From assembly GCA_013178415.1 (NCBI GenBank), contig JABLXA010000003.1:64815-128814 (forward strand): a stretch of 64,000 bases of DNA, given 5' to 3'. Origin of the DNA: Bacillota bacterium. GTDB taxonomy: Bacteria > Bacillota > SHA-98 > Ch115. Of the stretch, positions 28,008-37,090 are shown in pieces. The notes under the pieces were generated by a model. It was not told where the DNA came from. It ran no database searches and worked only from the letters and a program-made list of their open reading frames with translations. The position numbers and the translations under genes are program-made. The stretch's first letter is position 1, and every line of letters starts with the position of its first letter.

Positions 28008-29258
28008 CTATCTCAACCATTTCCATGGGCTCACCGGGACACCCTCCTCCCGCACCTCAAAATGCACATGAGGTCCGGTTGCAAGGCCCGTTGCTCCAAC
28101 CCTCGCTATCAGCTGCCCTTTTTTCACCCAATCTCCATTAGATGCAAGTAGCACTGAATTATGCCCATATAGAGTTGAGAGCCCCCCACCATGATCAATG
28201 ATCACGGTGTTACCATAGCCGCTTATCCACCCGCTGTAGATCACTGTGCCATCTGCCGCGGCCACTACGGGAGAACCCTGGGGAGCCGCTATGTCGATCC
28301 CTGAATGAAAGCGGGCCTGGTGGAGAATTGGATGCATTCTATTGCCGAAATCTGATGAAATCCTCCCTCTCACAGGCATGACAAACGCACCGGACCATTT
28401 TATCTCTACCTTACCTGACCTGGCGCGCTGATCCTGCAATTCTTTTATGACCCTGGCAAGCTGGTTGGACATAGCCTCAAGTTCATCAAGGGCCTGCTCA
28501 TAATTCTTTCTCTCTCCCTGAATTCGCGCCAACACCCTGGCGCGCTCCCTGCGCTGATTTTCAAGGGTCTTATGTTCCTGAGCGATCCTTGCCTCTATCT
28601 TTTGCAGGTTCTTTCGCTTTTCCACAAGGGCAGACCTGCGTTGGTCTATCTCGGCCATCTGCACCTTGATAGACTCTGCCTCGGCGCGCACTTCACCATA
28701 TATCTTCGCATCATATTCAAGACAGCGGGAGATCATATCAACACGGGTTATCAGATCAGTGAAACTGCGAGTTCCTATCAAGAGCTCCAGATAGTTCAAG
28801 GGGCCATTCATATATAATGCCCGGAGCCTGCTGCTAAATATGGACAGCCTCTTGGATAGGGCGCGTTTCTTGGATGCAAGGTCCGCCTCCGCCAATTTGA
28901 GCTGCCTCTCCGCGGCAAAGATATCCTTGCTGACAGCGTCCAGCTGCAGGTCGAGCTTTCTCAGGCTAGCCTCTGACTTGTCCAACTCCTTCTCTATTCT
29001 ATCAAGCTCAGCCAGCACTCCTCTTTCTTGGTTTCTTATCTTCAGGACGAGATTTTTGGTGGCGGCAATCTTAGAGTTAACGGATTTTAATTCGCTCTGT
29101 TTCTTTGAAAGGTCATCAGCTCCAAGAGCGTTTGAAGATAAGAGGAGAACCAGTAATAGGAATATGAAGACAGGCAGAATAGACCCAAATAATGGGGTCG
29201 ATTGAAAAGCCGTATCCTGAGACCTTTTCGCTGCAAACCGTATCTTTTTGGTGAACAC
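28008..29258 (-). CDS. EnvC-like coiled-coil murein hydrolase activator with M23 domain
   Basis: 416 residues. A signal-anchor (ILPVFIFLLLVLLLSS) is followed by a long coiled coil (about 50-260, e.g. LSKKQSELKSVNSKIAATK). A C-terminal LytM/M23 domain shows HSGIDIAAPQGSPVVAAADG, YGHNSVLL and HVHFEV. The zinc ligands HxxxD and HxH appear intact, so it may be an active endopeptidase rather than an EnvC-type degenerate activator. Start GTG 29258 follows GGAGGAAAA. It lies directly after ftsX. FtsEX is known to control such periplasmic or extracellular hydrolases through coiled-coil contacts, so the operon encodes a complete septal cell-wall cutting module. Confidence 0.9.
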   Translation of the reverse strand: MFTKKIRFAAKRSQDTAFQSTPLFGSILPVFIFLLLVLLLSSNALGADDLSKKQSELKSVNSKIAATKNLVLKIRNQERGVLAELDRIEKELDKSEASLRKLDLQLDAVSKDIFAAERQLKLAEADLASKKRALSKRLSIFSSRLRALYMNGPLNYLELLIGTRSFTDLITRVDMISRCLEYDAKIYGEVRAEAESIKVQMAEIDQRRSALVEKRKNLQKIEARIAQEHKTLENQRRERARVLARIQGERKNYEQALDELEAMSNQLARVIKELQDQRARSGKVEIKWSGAFVMPVRGRISSDFGNRMHPILHQARFHSGIDIAAPQGSPVVAAADGTVIYSGWISGYGNTVIIDHGGGLSTLYGHNSVLLASNGDWVKKGQLIARVGATGLATGPHVHFEVREEGVPVSPWKWLR

Positions 29259-29275
29259 CTTTTTCCTCCGAATCT

Positions 29276-30154
29276 TTATGCCTTAAGATATCTTCTTGTA
29301 AAGCCCCAGCTGGCCACCGCGCCCATCAACGCCCCTATCCCCACGAGCCCCAGGCAGGTCAATCCGATGATCAGGCGATCTGTAACGACCGGGATGAAGG
29401 GCGCTCCAGAATTAAGGTATCTAAGACATGCCTGGTAACCTGCATATAATACAAGACAGGATATGGCAGCGCCTGACATTCCGATAATTATCCCCTCCAA
29501 GATGAAAGGCCATCTGATAAACCAATCGGTTGCTCCAATCAGACGAGCTATTTCTATCTCGCGGCGACGAGAGAAAATGCTCAATCTGACTGCATTTCCT
29601 ATGATAAATACCAGGAGTGATGTCATAATGGCAAAGAATGCGACTGCTATGACACCGATGAATCTGGTAGCAGCAAAAAGTGCCTCTGCGAATCCCTTGC
29701 CGTAGTTTACTGACTCCACTCCGGCAAATGCTTCAATGGTCCCTGCCAGGGAAGCTGCCTTTCTCGGATCCTTAAGTTTAATATCGATGGCATCAGGAAG
29801 GGGATTCTCTTCTAGCACATCAAACAAAAACTGTTTATCTTTCAATTGCGCCTTGAGGGCCTTTAGACCTTCATCTTTTGAGATGAAATCCAATGACTTC
29901 ACCTCCGGCAAGGCCTCTAATTTAGACTGAAGATTCTTGATCTGAGATGGGCTGAGTCCATTTTTCAGGAAGACCCTTATCTCAACACGCGACACCAGAG
30001 ATCGGGAAAGATAATCCAGATTCACAAAGACCAGAGCCAGTGAACCGAGGATAAAGAAAGAAGCGACTATTGTACTGAGTGACATAAGACTGATGCCGCG
30101 CCGGGCGCCCTTTAAAGCCTCAGATATGTAATAACCAAAAGTGTGGAATCTCAT
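29276..30154 (-). CDS. ftsX: Cell division protein FtsX
   Basis: Integral membrane partner of FtsE. 292 residues with an N-terminal helix (LMSLSTIVASFFILGSLALV) and an extracytoplasmic loop (about 50-165). Three C-terminal helices follow, including GVIAVAFFAIMTSLLVFIIG and the conserved RRREIEIARLIGATDWFIR cytoplasmic segment. Its start overlaps the ftsE stop by 4 bp. It transmits ATP-driven conformational changes to the downstream-encoded M23 hydrolase. Confidence 0.95.
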   Translation of the reverse strand: MRFHTFGYYISEALKGARRGISLMSLSTIVASFFILGSLALVFVNLDYLSRSLVSRVEIRVFLKNGLSPSQIKNLQSKLEALPEVKSLDFISKDEGLKALKAQLKDKQFLFDVLEENPLPDAIDIKLKDPRKAASLAGTIEAFAGVESVNYGKGFAEALFAATRFIGVIAVAFFAIMTSLLVFIIGNAVRLSIFSRRREIEIARLIGATDWFIRWPFILEGIIIGMSGAAISCLVLYAGYQACLRYLNSGAPFIPVVTDRLIIGLTCLGLVGIGALMGAVASWGFTRRYLKA

Positions 30155-30831
30155 CCTTTATAGGCGCCCCCATCCTCGTCCCTAACTATTCGCCCGTGGT
30201 CAATCTCAACCACGCGTCTCTTCATCCTGTCTACAATAGCCTTGTTATGGGTAGCCATGATCACCGTAGTGCCATTTCGATTTATTTCCTCGAGCAATTC
30301 CATGATGCCGAAGGAGGTGTCAATATCTAGGTTGCCGGTAGGCTCATCAGCAAGCAGAATGTCAGGCCGCTTCACAATGGCCCTGGCGATCGAGACACGT
30401 TGTTGCTCTCCTCCAGACAGATTTTGCGGCAGCACCTTGGCCTTATCTTGTAACCCCACCAGGCGCAAAACATCTGACACGCGTTTCCAGATCTCGTAAT
30501 TCGGTCTTTCCATCACTCTCAAAGCAAAGGCGATATTCTCAAATACTGTCTTATTGGGAAGCAGCTTGAAATCCTGAAAGATCATTCCGATCCTCCTGCG
30601 CAAGTAAGGAACTTCCCATGGTTTGAGCCGACAAATGTTCTTGCCATCTATAATCACGTGTCCCGTCGTTGGGAGTACATGACGAACTAAAAGGTTTAGG
30701 AAGGTCGTCTTCCCCGCTCCGCTGGGCCCGACAAGGAACACAAATTCTCCATCCCTGACAGAAAGATCGACATTCACCAGTGCGGCTGTCTTGTTTGGAT
30801 ATACTTTTGAAACTCGATTCATGCGAATCAT
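30151..30831 (-). CDS. ftsE: Cell division ATP-binding protein FtsE
   Basis: Cytoplasmic ABC ATPase that pairs with FtsX at the septum. It has Walker A GPSGAGKTTFLNLL, the Q-loop in IGMIFQDFKLLPNKTVFENI, the signature LSGGEQQRVSIARA and Walker B ILLADEPTGNLD followed by the H-loop ATHN. 226 residues, normal. First gene of the ftsE-ftsX-EnvC-ctp-MinJ-like run. About 290 bp separate it from the upstream CsaB-WecG gene, enough for its own promoter. Confidence 0.96.
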   Translation of the reverse strand: MIRMNRVSKVYPNKTAALVNVDLSVRDGEFVFLVGPSGAGKTTFLNLLVRHVLPTTGHVIIDGKNICRLKPWEVPYLRRRIGMIFQDFKLLPNKTVFENIAFALRVMERPNYEIWKRVSDVLRLVGLQDKAKVLPQNLSGGEQQRVSIARAIVKRPDILLADEPTGNLDIDTSFGIMELLEEINRNGTTVIMATHNKAIVDRMKRRVVEIDHGRIVRDEDGGAYKG

Positions 30832-30882
30832 CAGACTAACACTCCAGTTTGTCCGATTATTTTCCGATATCCACTCTCATCT

Positions 30883-30910
30883 GGCCCGGACCATACCTCC
30901 GGGCCCGGAG
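30883..30910 (-). promoter_or_regulatory. Overlapping palindromes in the ftsE leader
   Basis: CTCCGGGCCCGGAG (30897-30910) is a perfect 14-bp palindrome. Part of it (CCGGGCC, 30899-30905) can instead pair with GGCCCGG (30883-30889). The two foldings exclude each other and lie within 80 nt of the ftsE start. Role unknown. Confidence 0.4.
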
Positions 30911-31122
30911 CGGCTTGCGATAGTTTCAGCCTTTTCCCTGAAGCTTTTTCCTCTAAATTGCATACTTCGATAACATGTTACAAAACCCTGCATGACCTTA
31001 CTTCCAATAGATTGAAATCGCATTTGGGTGAATCCTCACCCCACTAGAAAGGATTTCGCGCCCAACTCCCGGTTGGAAGTCGAAAGCATCCAGCGCGGAA
31101 TTGCCATCAACGAGTTTTTGCA

Positions 31123-33120
31123 CTATCGCCGCGCTTCACCAGTTGACTTGTCGCGCCTCAGTCTAAGCCCCAGGCATAGCCTCAATGCCTCATGCATCAT
31201 CACAGCCCACATAAATCGGGGCAGATTCCATACTCTCCGTATCCTAGCGGGCTCAGACAGGACACGATAGAGCCATTCCAGGCCAGCTCTTTGTATCCAT
31301 AATGGGGCCCTCTTTTTGATCCCGGCGACCACATCGAAGGCCCCACCTACACCGATATACAGGCCAGGGGGCAATTTGCCTGCGGACCGCATCTTGTCGA
31401 TCCATTTCTCCTGTTTCGGAGCGCCCATAGCCACGAAGAAGACCCTGGCGCCACTGTTCCACATGGAACATAAGACATCCTCCTCTGCATCTTCTCCTTT
31501 GAAATAACCATGATGCGCTCCTAGGACGCGAAGGCCGGGGATATTCTCCTCTAGGCGTTTTTTAGCGGATTCAACGACCTCTGGCGCGCTCCCAAGAAGA
31601 TACACACCCATTCCCCACTGAGGCAGGGCATGCATGATGGAAAGCATCAAGTCATAGCCGGCTACCCTTTCTGGAACCGGCCAACCGGAAAGGCGAGCGG
31701 CCCACACGACGCCCGCGCCATCTGCAGTGACCATATCAGCTGCCCTTATGATGCGGGCAAGCTCCTGATCACCTCTGGCTAATATACATATCTCAGCATT
31801 CATGGTAACGACATGAGATACGGCATCACGCCGGGCCATCTCCCCTGCACGTTCCGTCGCCTCCCGCATATCGATGGAATCAACAGGGAAACCCAATATA
31901 TAGACCGTGCCTGGCTTTCTCTTTCGCGCAGTTTCCACGGCTAGGACTGCAGATTTCCGACTTTTCTCCCGGAGCGCCAGGACCACGTCTTCACGTGGAA
32001 AGCATACATTTGCCAGCGGAAAACGCCCATTCTCTGGTTCCGCTGAACCGGGGGCGCCGCCTGGCTCTTTTCCCCGTTGGTTCAAAACAGCTGCGGCAGC
32101 ATCATATATCTGTTCAGATGAGACATCATCCACTTTGAGAGGCTTACCGCAGCCCAGCTCCGCTGTTAAGGCTTCTATCTTGGGGTCATACGAAATCGCT
32201 ATGAAAGGAGTGCCCGAATTCGCGGCCATTATGAGAGAGTGGAGGCGCATCCCGATGAGCAGGTCCAACTCCTGAATCTTCGCCATGACCTCTTCCGGAG
32301 ATCTGCACTGGCTGACCGGCGCAGGCTTACCGCTTTTCCCCGTAATTTCAGCTGAAATTTCATGGCATATCTTGTCATCTACAGCATGATGGAATGGCAT
32401 GAGAACGCAATCAGCATCAAAGTCCTTAATGAGACGACTTGCTGCCTCAGCTATGGCGCGCCTATAACGTCCAGACCCATTCCATTCCCTTGGCGCTATG
32501 CCTATCCTGAATTTCGAACCCGGCCGCCCGCCCAGCCGGTCCGGTCGCCAATCCGCCCGGATCTGAAGTTCTCTGAAATCTAGACCGAAAACAGGGTCTG
32601 CCACCACATGGATCGAAGGTCGATTGATGGCCAGGGCGTCGAGTGCCTTTCTGGATTGCTCGTCACGTACAGTGATGACATCACAGCGATTCAAGAACCT
32701 GCGCGTCACAATCTGGCTGATTCGGGACCTGAATGGCCCTATCCCCTGCGCATAGACCATTACAGGCACTCCAAGAGACAGTGCCAGCCCCACCATGCCG
32801 AGATAGTACCAAATGGAACGGAAGCTGGTCACATCTTGAAACAGGCTCCCGCCCCCACTGATGAAGAGCGAGGCTGTCTCGAGCTCCCTAGCAATGCCCC
32901 TTACGGCGTACCTGTGGATAGATCTTACTCCATATGCTCTCCGAGTATCATCAGGATCGCCAGATAATACTAGGATCTCGCAACCGGGTGACGCCTCGCG
33001 GAGATGGGAGATTATAGCCTGAAGGACACATTCATCCCCTAAATTGCCAAAGCCATAGTAACCGGATATGACGAACTTATGATCCCCCATACTCAGCCCT
33101 TTCTCCCTATCCTCTGGCAT
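31123..33120 (-). CDS. csaB: CsaB polysaccharide pyruvyltransferase fused to WecG/TagA glycosyltransferase
   Basis: 665-residue fusion. Residues about 14-375 are a CsaB-type pyruvyltransferase (FVISGYYGFGNLGDE, SGGGSLFQDV, GIAPREW, GMRLHSLIMAANSGTPF). This family adds ketal-pyruvate to secondary cell-wall polysaccharide, the ligand of SLH domains. After a Gly/Pro-rich linker, residues about 405-640 are a WecG/TagA/CpsF-family transferase (VTMNAEICILARG, ADGAGVVWAARL, GAPKQEKWID, GVGGAFDVVAG), as used for N-acetylmannosaminyl transfer to lipid-linked precursors. ATG 33120 (GAAGGG upstream) and ATG 33090 (AAAGGG upstream) are both plausible. Only 4 bp separate it from the DUF5693 gene. Likely role is making the pyruvylated polymer that holds the SLH protein at 62400. 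Confidence 0.9.
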   Translation of the reverse strand: MPEDREKGLSMGDHKFVISGYYGFGNLGDECVLQAIISHLREASPGCEILVLSGDPDDTRRAYGVRSIHRYAVRGIARELETASLFISGGGSLFQDVTSFRSIWYYLGMVGLALSLGVPVMVYAQGIGPFRSRISQIVTRRFLNRCDVITVRDEQSRKALDALAINRPSIHVVADPVFGLDFRELQIRADWRPDRLGGRPGSKFRIGIAPREWNGSGRYRRAIAEAASRLIKDFDADCVLMPFHHAVDDKICHEISAEITGKSGKPAPVSQCRSPEEVMAKIQELDLLIGMRLHSLIMAANSGTPFIAISYDPKIEALTAELGCGKPLKVDDVSSEQIYDAAAAVLNQRGKEPGGAPGSAEPENGRFPLANVCFPREDVVLALREKSRKSAVLAVETARKRKPGTVYILGFPVDSIDMREATERAGEMARRDAVSHVVTMNAEICILARGDQELARIIRAADMVTADGAGVVWAARLSGWPVPERVAGYDLMLSIMHALPQWGMGVYLLGSAPEVVESAKKRLEENIPGLRVLGAHHGYFKGEDAEEDVLCSMWNSGARVFFVAMGAPKQEKWIDKMRSAGKLPPGLYIGVGGAFDVVAGIKKRAPLWIQRAGLEWLYRVLSEPARIRRVWNLPRFMWAVMMHEALRLCLGLRLRRDKSTGEARR

Positions 33121-33124
33121 CCTT

Positions 33125-35188
33125 CTACCCTTCCAGTCTCAATCTTCGTGATGTGGCCTGCCGGACATTTCTTGAAAGAAACAAGTAGATGACCGAAATC
33201 ACGACCCCACCAGCACAGCCTATAAAAGCTCCCCAAAAAGTCCGCATGATGGTGACAATGATGGGGGTATGCAAGTGCGAAAAGCTATTTACGAAAGACA
33301 ATTGCCCTATGGTCCCTACCAGCAGAGCCACTGCCGCCAACCAGTTCTTTCGCAAGCCGTCCTTCGCGAACAACAAAGCTGCAAGGATCATGGCTGGATG
33401 CCCGATCAGAAACTCCTTCGTTCGAGGCCTTACAATAAAGATTCGTTCGAGGGTGGTCCTCATCGTCTCTTCGATCCCTGATATTGGAAGAATAAAGGAA
33501 TTACCTGTCCTTCCCACATATATCACCCCGGACACCAAAACGAGCGCCGCCGCCAGGACATGCCACATAAGTATAGGCTTATTCAAAAAGTCCGCTAGCC
33601 CAAATTGCCCGCGCTCCTCTCTTTCGTAGAAGGCATCTTTCTTCCTCCACATGTAAAAGGCCACGATCAAGATGGGAAGGATATGCATGAATTTTACCCC
33701 GGCGAATTGATCCAGCTGAAGCATGAAATTCAGATTTGATAGAATGGATGCGACGATGAGCGCCCCGACGCCTGTCATAAGGCAGGCTGAGAGCCAGATA
33801 GAGATGGCGCGCACAACGGCCCCCCCGAAGGAATAGCCATCCTTTCCAACACCGAAAGGATCATTCCCGGCATGACGGCGATTTGCCCGGCAACCAGCCT
33901 CTATGACGGATATGGCTCCGAGGCTCGGGTATACGATGGCAGCGCCGAGGGCCACGATTTTGCGGGTGAGAGTAGAGGAGAAAGAAAGATATATACCTGT
34001 AAAAGCCAGAATGCCTATGCCGAATAGAAGCATTTGTGCCCATGCGGGAAGGGGATGGAATGCCTCCAATAGCAAGATACCACCCGCGAGCGCCCCAAGC
34101 GATATAGCCAACAATATGATGAAGCGCGAGTCAAAAGCAGAATAAGGCCGGGCGATCCCTATATGAAAACCCTCACCCTCCAGAGACCGGGCAATGGAAC
34201 CGAAATATTCGATGTTGCCTTTCACAGGATCTATCGATGGCGGAAATTGCGTAAGAGGACGAATATAAAGGATGCGCATCCCCCTCTCACGAGCCGCCCG
34301 GATGAAGCGCTCCCTTGCCGACTCTGGCATGTATTTAGGAATCTCATTGGCTGTGATACTGTGCACCCGGATGATGTGTTCCGGGGTCATAAACCATGCA
34401 AGCTCAGCATCGCCCTGCTGCTTCGCAAACTCGATACGGCCAAAGGCGATCCCATTTGCCATTAAAACTGATGCCACATCCTTGACGTGATCGGGAAACC
34501 CTGCCACCTGAGTGCCATTGAAAAGAACGACACTGAACGGATCGAGCTGTCCGGCACGCCTTATGAAGCCTTCTATGACCTTTGGGGTTACTCCCCGAGC
34601 ATTCGTAAATCTAGGGATTATCCCGAGCCCCGCGGCCTTCGCCATCTCTATTTCATCCCTGGATAAGCCTAGATTGAACCTCAGGGAGAGATTTTTCCTC
34701 TGGGCGATTTCTATTACGCCAAGCCCGTCCGATTCCCATGATTTTAGACGCTTTCCCTCGAGGCGAATCATAAGAGCGTCCTTGAGATCGTTGTATGACT
34801 CTTTATCTGCAGAGAATACATAGGTATTGGCGGCCACTATCTTGTTATTCTTGACCAACCAAGCGAGCAAAGGGTGTGCCAATCTGCCTAGCCGCTCAAA
34901 CGTCATAACCTCAGAGCCACTCAACACGACCGCATCTCCCTGGTCGACAAGATCCGCCAACGTTTCTTCCGTCAATCCGAGGGAATTCACGCCAGCCCCC
35001 TTCACCTCTCGAAGGAAGGTTTGAAGGTCATAATCATTTTCCTCGCAAAACGCGCGCGCGCTATCCAAATCGAGGACCAGCTCCACAGTCCGGTTGCCGC
35101 TCTCGATGGCCGACCTCTTGAATAGTACCGAACCAGCGAACATGAGGGAGATTATGATCACGATCACCCATATATAGCGTCTCATCAA
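33125..35188 (-). CDS. DUF5693 family polytopic membrane protein
   Basis: 687 residues. It has an N-terminal helix (VIVIIISLMFAGSVLF), a soluble region of about 330 residues that looks like an alpha/beta barrel-type domain (LDLDSARAFCEENDYDLQTF, GVNSLGLTEETL, RFTNARGVTPKVIEGF), then about eight or nine membrane helices to the end. DUF5693 proteins occur next to csaB in Firmicutes, and their function is not established. The start overlaps the DUF2993 stop by 4 bp and the stop is 4 bp before csaB. All three are therefore one translationally coupled envelope unit. Confidence 0.85.
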   Translation of the reverse strand: MMRRYIWVIVIIISLMFAGSVLFKRSAIESGNRTVELVLDLDSARAFCEENDYDLQTFLREVKGAGVNSLGLTEETLADLVDQGDAVVLSGSEVMTFERLGRLAHPLLAWLVKNNKIVAANTYVFSADKESYNDLKDALMIRLEGKRLKSWESDGLGVIEIAQRKNLSLRFNLGLSRDEIEMAKAAGLGIIPRFTNARGVTPKVIEGFIRRAGQLDPFSVVLFNGTQVAGFPDHVKDVASVLMANGIAFGRIEFAKQQGDAELAWFMTPEHIIRVHSITANEIPKYMPESARERFIRAARERGMRILYIRPLTQFPPSIDPVKGNIEYFGSIARSLEGEGFHIGIARPYSAFDSRFIILLAISLGALAGGILLLEAFHPLPAWAQMLLFGIGILAFTGIYLSFSSTLTRKIVALGAAIVYPSLGAISVIEAGCRANRRHAGNDPFGVGKDGYSFGGAVVRAISIWLSACLMTGVGALIVASILSNLNFMLQLDQFAGVKFMHILPILIVAFYMWRKKDAFYEREERGQFGLADFLNKPILMWHVLAAALVLVSGVIYVGRTGNSFILPISGIEETMRTTLERIFIVRPRTKEFLIGHPAMILAALLFAKDGLRKNWLAAVALLVGTIGQLSFVNSFSHLHTPIIVTIMRTFWGAFIGCAGGVVISVIYLFLSRNVRQATSRRLRLEG

Positions 35189-35937
35189 GATTTTCCTCCA
35201 AAAACATAGATGGCGCCCTGCTCTATCCGGACATCATGGATAGAAAACGGGACGGGCAATCCCTGAAGATCTATGGAAAGATCCAGATTCTTTGTGAGTT
35301 CCCTTTGTATAAACTTCGGTATGAGGTATTTCTCTACATGGGCTTTGTCTATGACAAACTTCACACGTGTCGCTCCCTCTACGGCAAAATGCCCATTGAC
35401 AGACACCGTCAAAGTCTTGCCAAGGATCGGATACTCCCCAATGAGCTCAGCCTTGCCTCGTGAGAGTTCTACCCTCACGAGGCTCAGCAATCCCCCTCTT
35501 GATTTTATATACCTGTTGATATCGTCCTGATCCAACACCACCGTGACCGATGCCCGGTCAATTCTCCTCAAGTCAACCTTCTTCTTCAGGAGTGCCCTTT
35601 GTACATCAAGATCAATGTCTTGAGCATCGAGGAATATCCGTTTGATTCTCAGATCATTTAGAACCAGACGTGAAATATCCGCTGTCAGATGGTCGACATG
35701 ACCGGCAAGCATGCGGACCGCAGGGAATGTCTTTATTTCAACTTGAATGGTAGCATCTCTATTGACGTTGTTCCGAAAGGCCATTTCTATGGCTCGTCCG
35801 GCCATCTGAGGCAAAAGGGCCTCAGATGCGAGACACAAGGCAAGGACGGTTGCTGCTATGGAAATCGCTATCCACCTCGCGACAGGTCCGCCAGGACCCC
35901 TATGATCCCGCCTCGGATGCTCTAAATTCAGTGCCAA
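35185..35937 (-). CDS. DUF2993 / LmeA-like lipid-binding domain protein
   Basis: 250 residues with one N-terminal membrane helix (about 21-42). The DUF2993 fold follows, an elongated beta-rich tubular lipid-binding domain, with phrases such as [20 protein letters not shown] and [18 protein letters not shown]. Mycobacterial LmeA (same family) binds phosphoinositides in the cell envelope. Start is TTG 35937 with AGGA 6 nt upstream, which overlaps the 3' end of prfB by 38 bp. An envelope lipid role in a diderm Firmicute is tempting but unproven. Confidence 0.82.
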   Translation of the reverse strand: MALNLEHPRRDHRGPGGPVARWIAISIAATVLALCLASEALLPQMAGRAIEMAFRNNVNRDATIQVEIKTFPAVRMLAGHVDHLTADISRLVLNDLRIKRIFLDAQDIDLDVQRALLKKKVDLRRIDRASVTVVLDQDDINRYIKSRGGLLSLVRVELSRGKAELIGEYPILGKTLTVSVNGHFAVEGATRVKFVIDKAHVEKYLIPKFIQRELTKNLDLSIDLQGLPVPFSIHDVRIEQGAIYVFGGKS

Positions 35938-37034
35938 CGTTTTTCCTGCCTCTCAAAAACGCATCAATGAATTCGTCGATCTCTCCGTCCATTACAGCCT
36001 GTGCATTCCCCTTCTCAAGGCCGGTCCTGTGGTCCTTTACCATCGAGTATGGGTGAAATACATAAGATCTTATTTGATTGCCCCATGCGATCTCTCGTTG
36101 CTCGCCCCGGATCTCCGAAAGCTTCTTATTTTGTTCCTGCTGATGAAGCTCGAAGAGACGAGCCCGCAGAAGTTTCATCGCAGTCAGCCTATTGCTGTAT
36201 TGTGAACGCTCATTCTGGCATTGAACCACAATCCCGGTCGGTATATGGGTGATCCGCACCGCAGAGTCTGTCTTATTCACATACTGGCCGCCATGGCCGC
36301 CAGCGCGATAGGTATCTATCCGTAAATCCTCAGGATTAATGTCTATCTCAATATTATCATCGATCTCGGGGATGACTTCCACAGACGCAAAAGAAGTATG
36401 ACGCCGCGAATTTGCGTCAAATGGGGATATCCTAACCAGTCGGTGAATCCCCTTTTCGGCCTTCAGATAGCCATAGGCGTTTTCTCCAGATACGACTACT
36501 GTAACGCTCTTGATCCCAGCCTCATCACCTGGAAGCAGATCAACGATCTGCGTCTTGTATCCCCGGCGCTCTGCCCATCTAAGGTACATTCTGAGGAGCA
36601 TGTCCGCCCAATCCTGGGATTCTGTTCCCCCGGCGCCCGGGTGTATGGTCAAAATGGCGTTGTTCCCGTCATATTCCCCTTTCAAGAGGGATGACAGCTC
36701 TAGAGCATCCACTTCTTTCGCCAGATCTCTCAGATCCTGACGGATCTCAGGCTCCAGGCTCTCATCTCCCTCTTCGATACCGAGCTGCAACAGGGTCTTC
36801 AGGTCCTCGACCCGGCGTTCAAGTCCCCTCACACGGTCTACGGATCCCTTGAGGGAGCTCATCTCCTGCAGCACCCGCTGCGCCTGGTCGCGATCGTTCC
36901 AAAAATCCGGCCGCGAAGCCACTTCTTCAAGCTCCGCGACTCTGCGCTCCTTGCCCGCGATGTCAAAGATACTCCCTCATCTCTCCTAATCTGTCCGCTA
37001 TTTCCTCAACCTGAGGTTTGATTTCGCTCAACAT
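35900..37034 (-). CDS. prfB: Peptide chain release factor 2, with programmed +1 frameshift
   Basis: RF2 reads UGA and UAA stop codons. The gene is split: codons 1-23 run from ATG 37034 (SD AGGAGGTGG) to an in-frame TGA at 36965-36963. The rest (from GAC 36964) is in the +1 frame and gives 377 residues in total. The slip site is TAT CTT TGA C with an AGGGAG internal SD just before it, the classic autoregulatory arrangement. Downstream the SPF anticodon-mimic tripeptide ([10 protein letters not shown]) and the catalytic GGQ ([18 protein letters not shown]) are intact. It is therefore functional and not a pseudogene. Confidence 0.96.
36962..36977 (-). promoter_or_regulatory. prfB programmed frameshift site
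   Basis: Read on the reverse strand, AGGGAG (36977-36972) is followed by TAT, CTT, TGA and C. The AGGGAG pairs with anti-SD 16S rRNA and CTT is the slippery codon. The weak stop TGA-C is read by RF2 itself, so low RF2 favours the shift. Confidence 0.93.
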
Positions 37035-37090
37035 AGCCAAACCACCTCCTGATTTTATCCTTCTTGCTCCAAATAATATAAACTCCTTGA

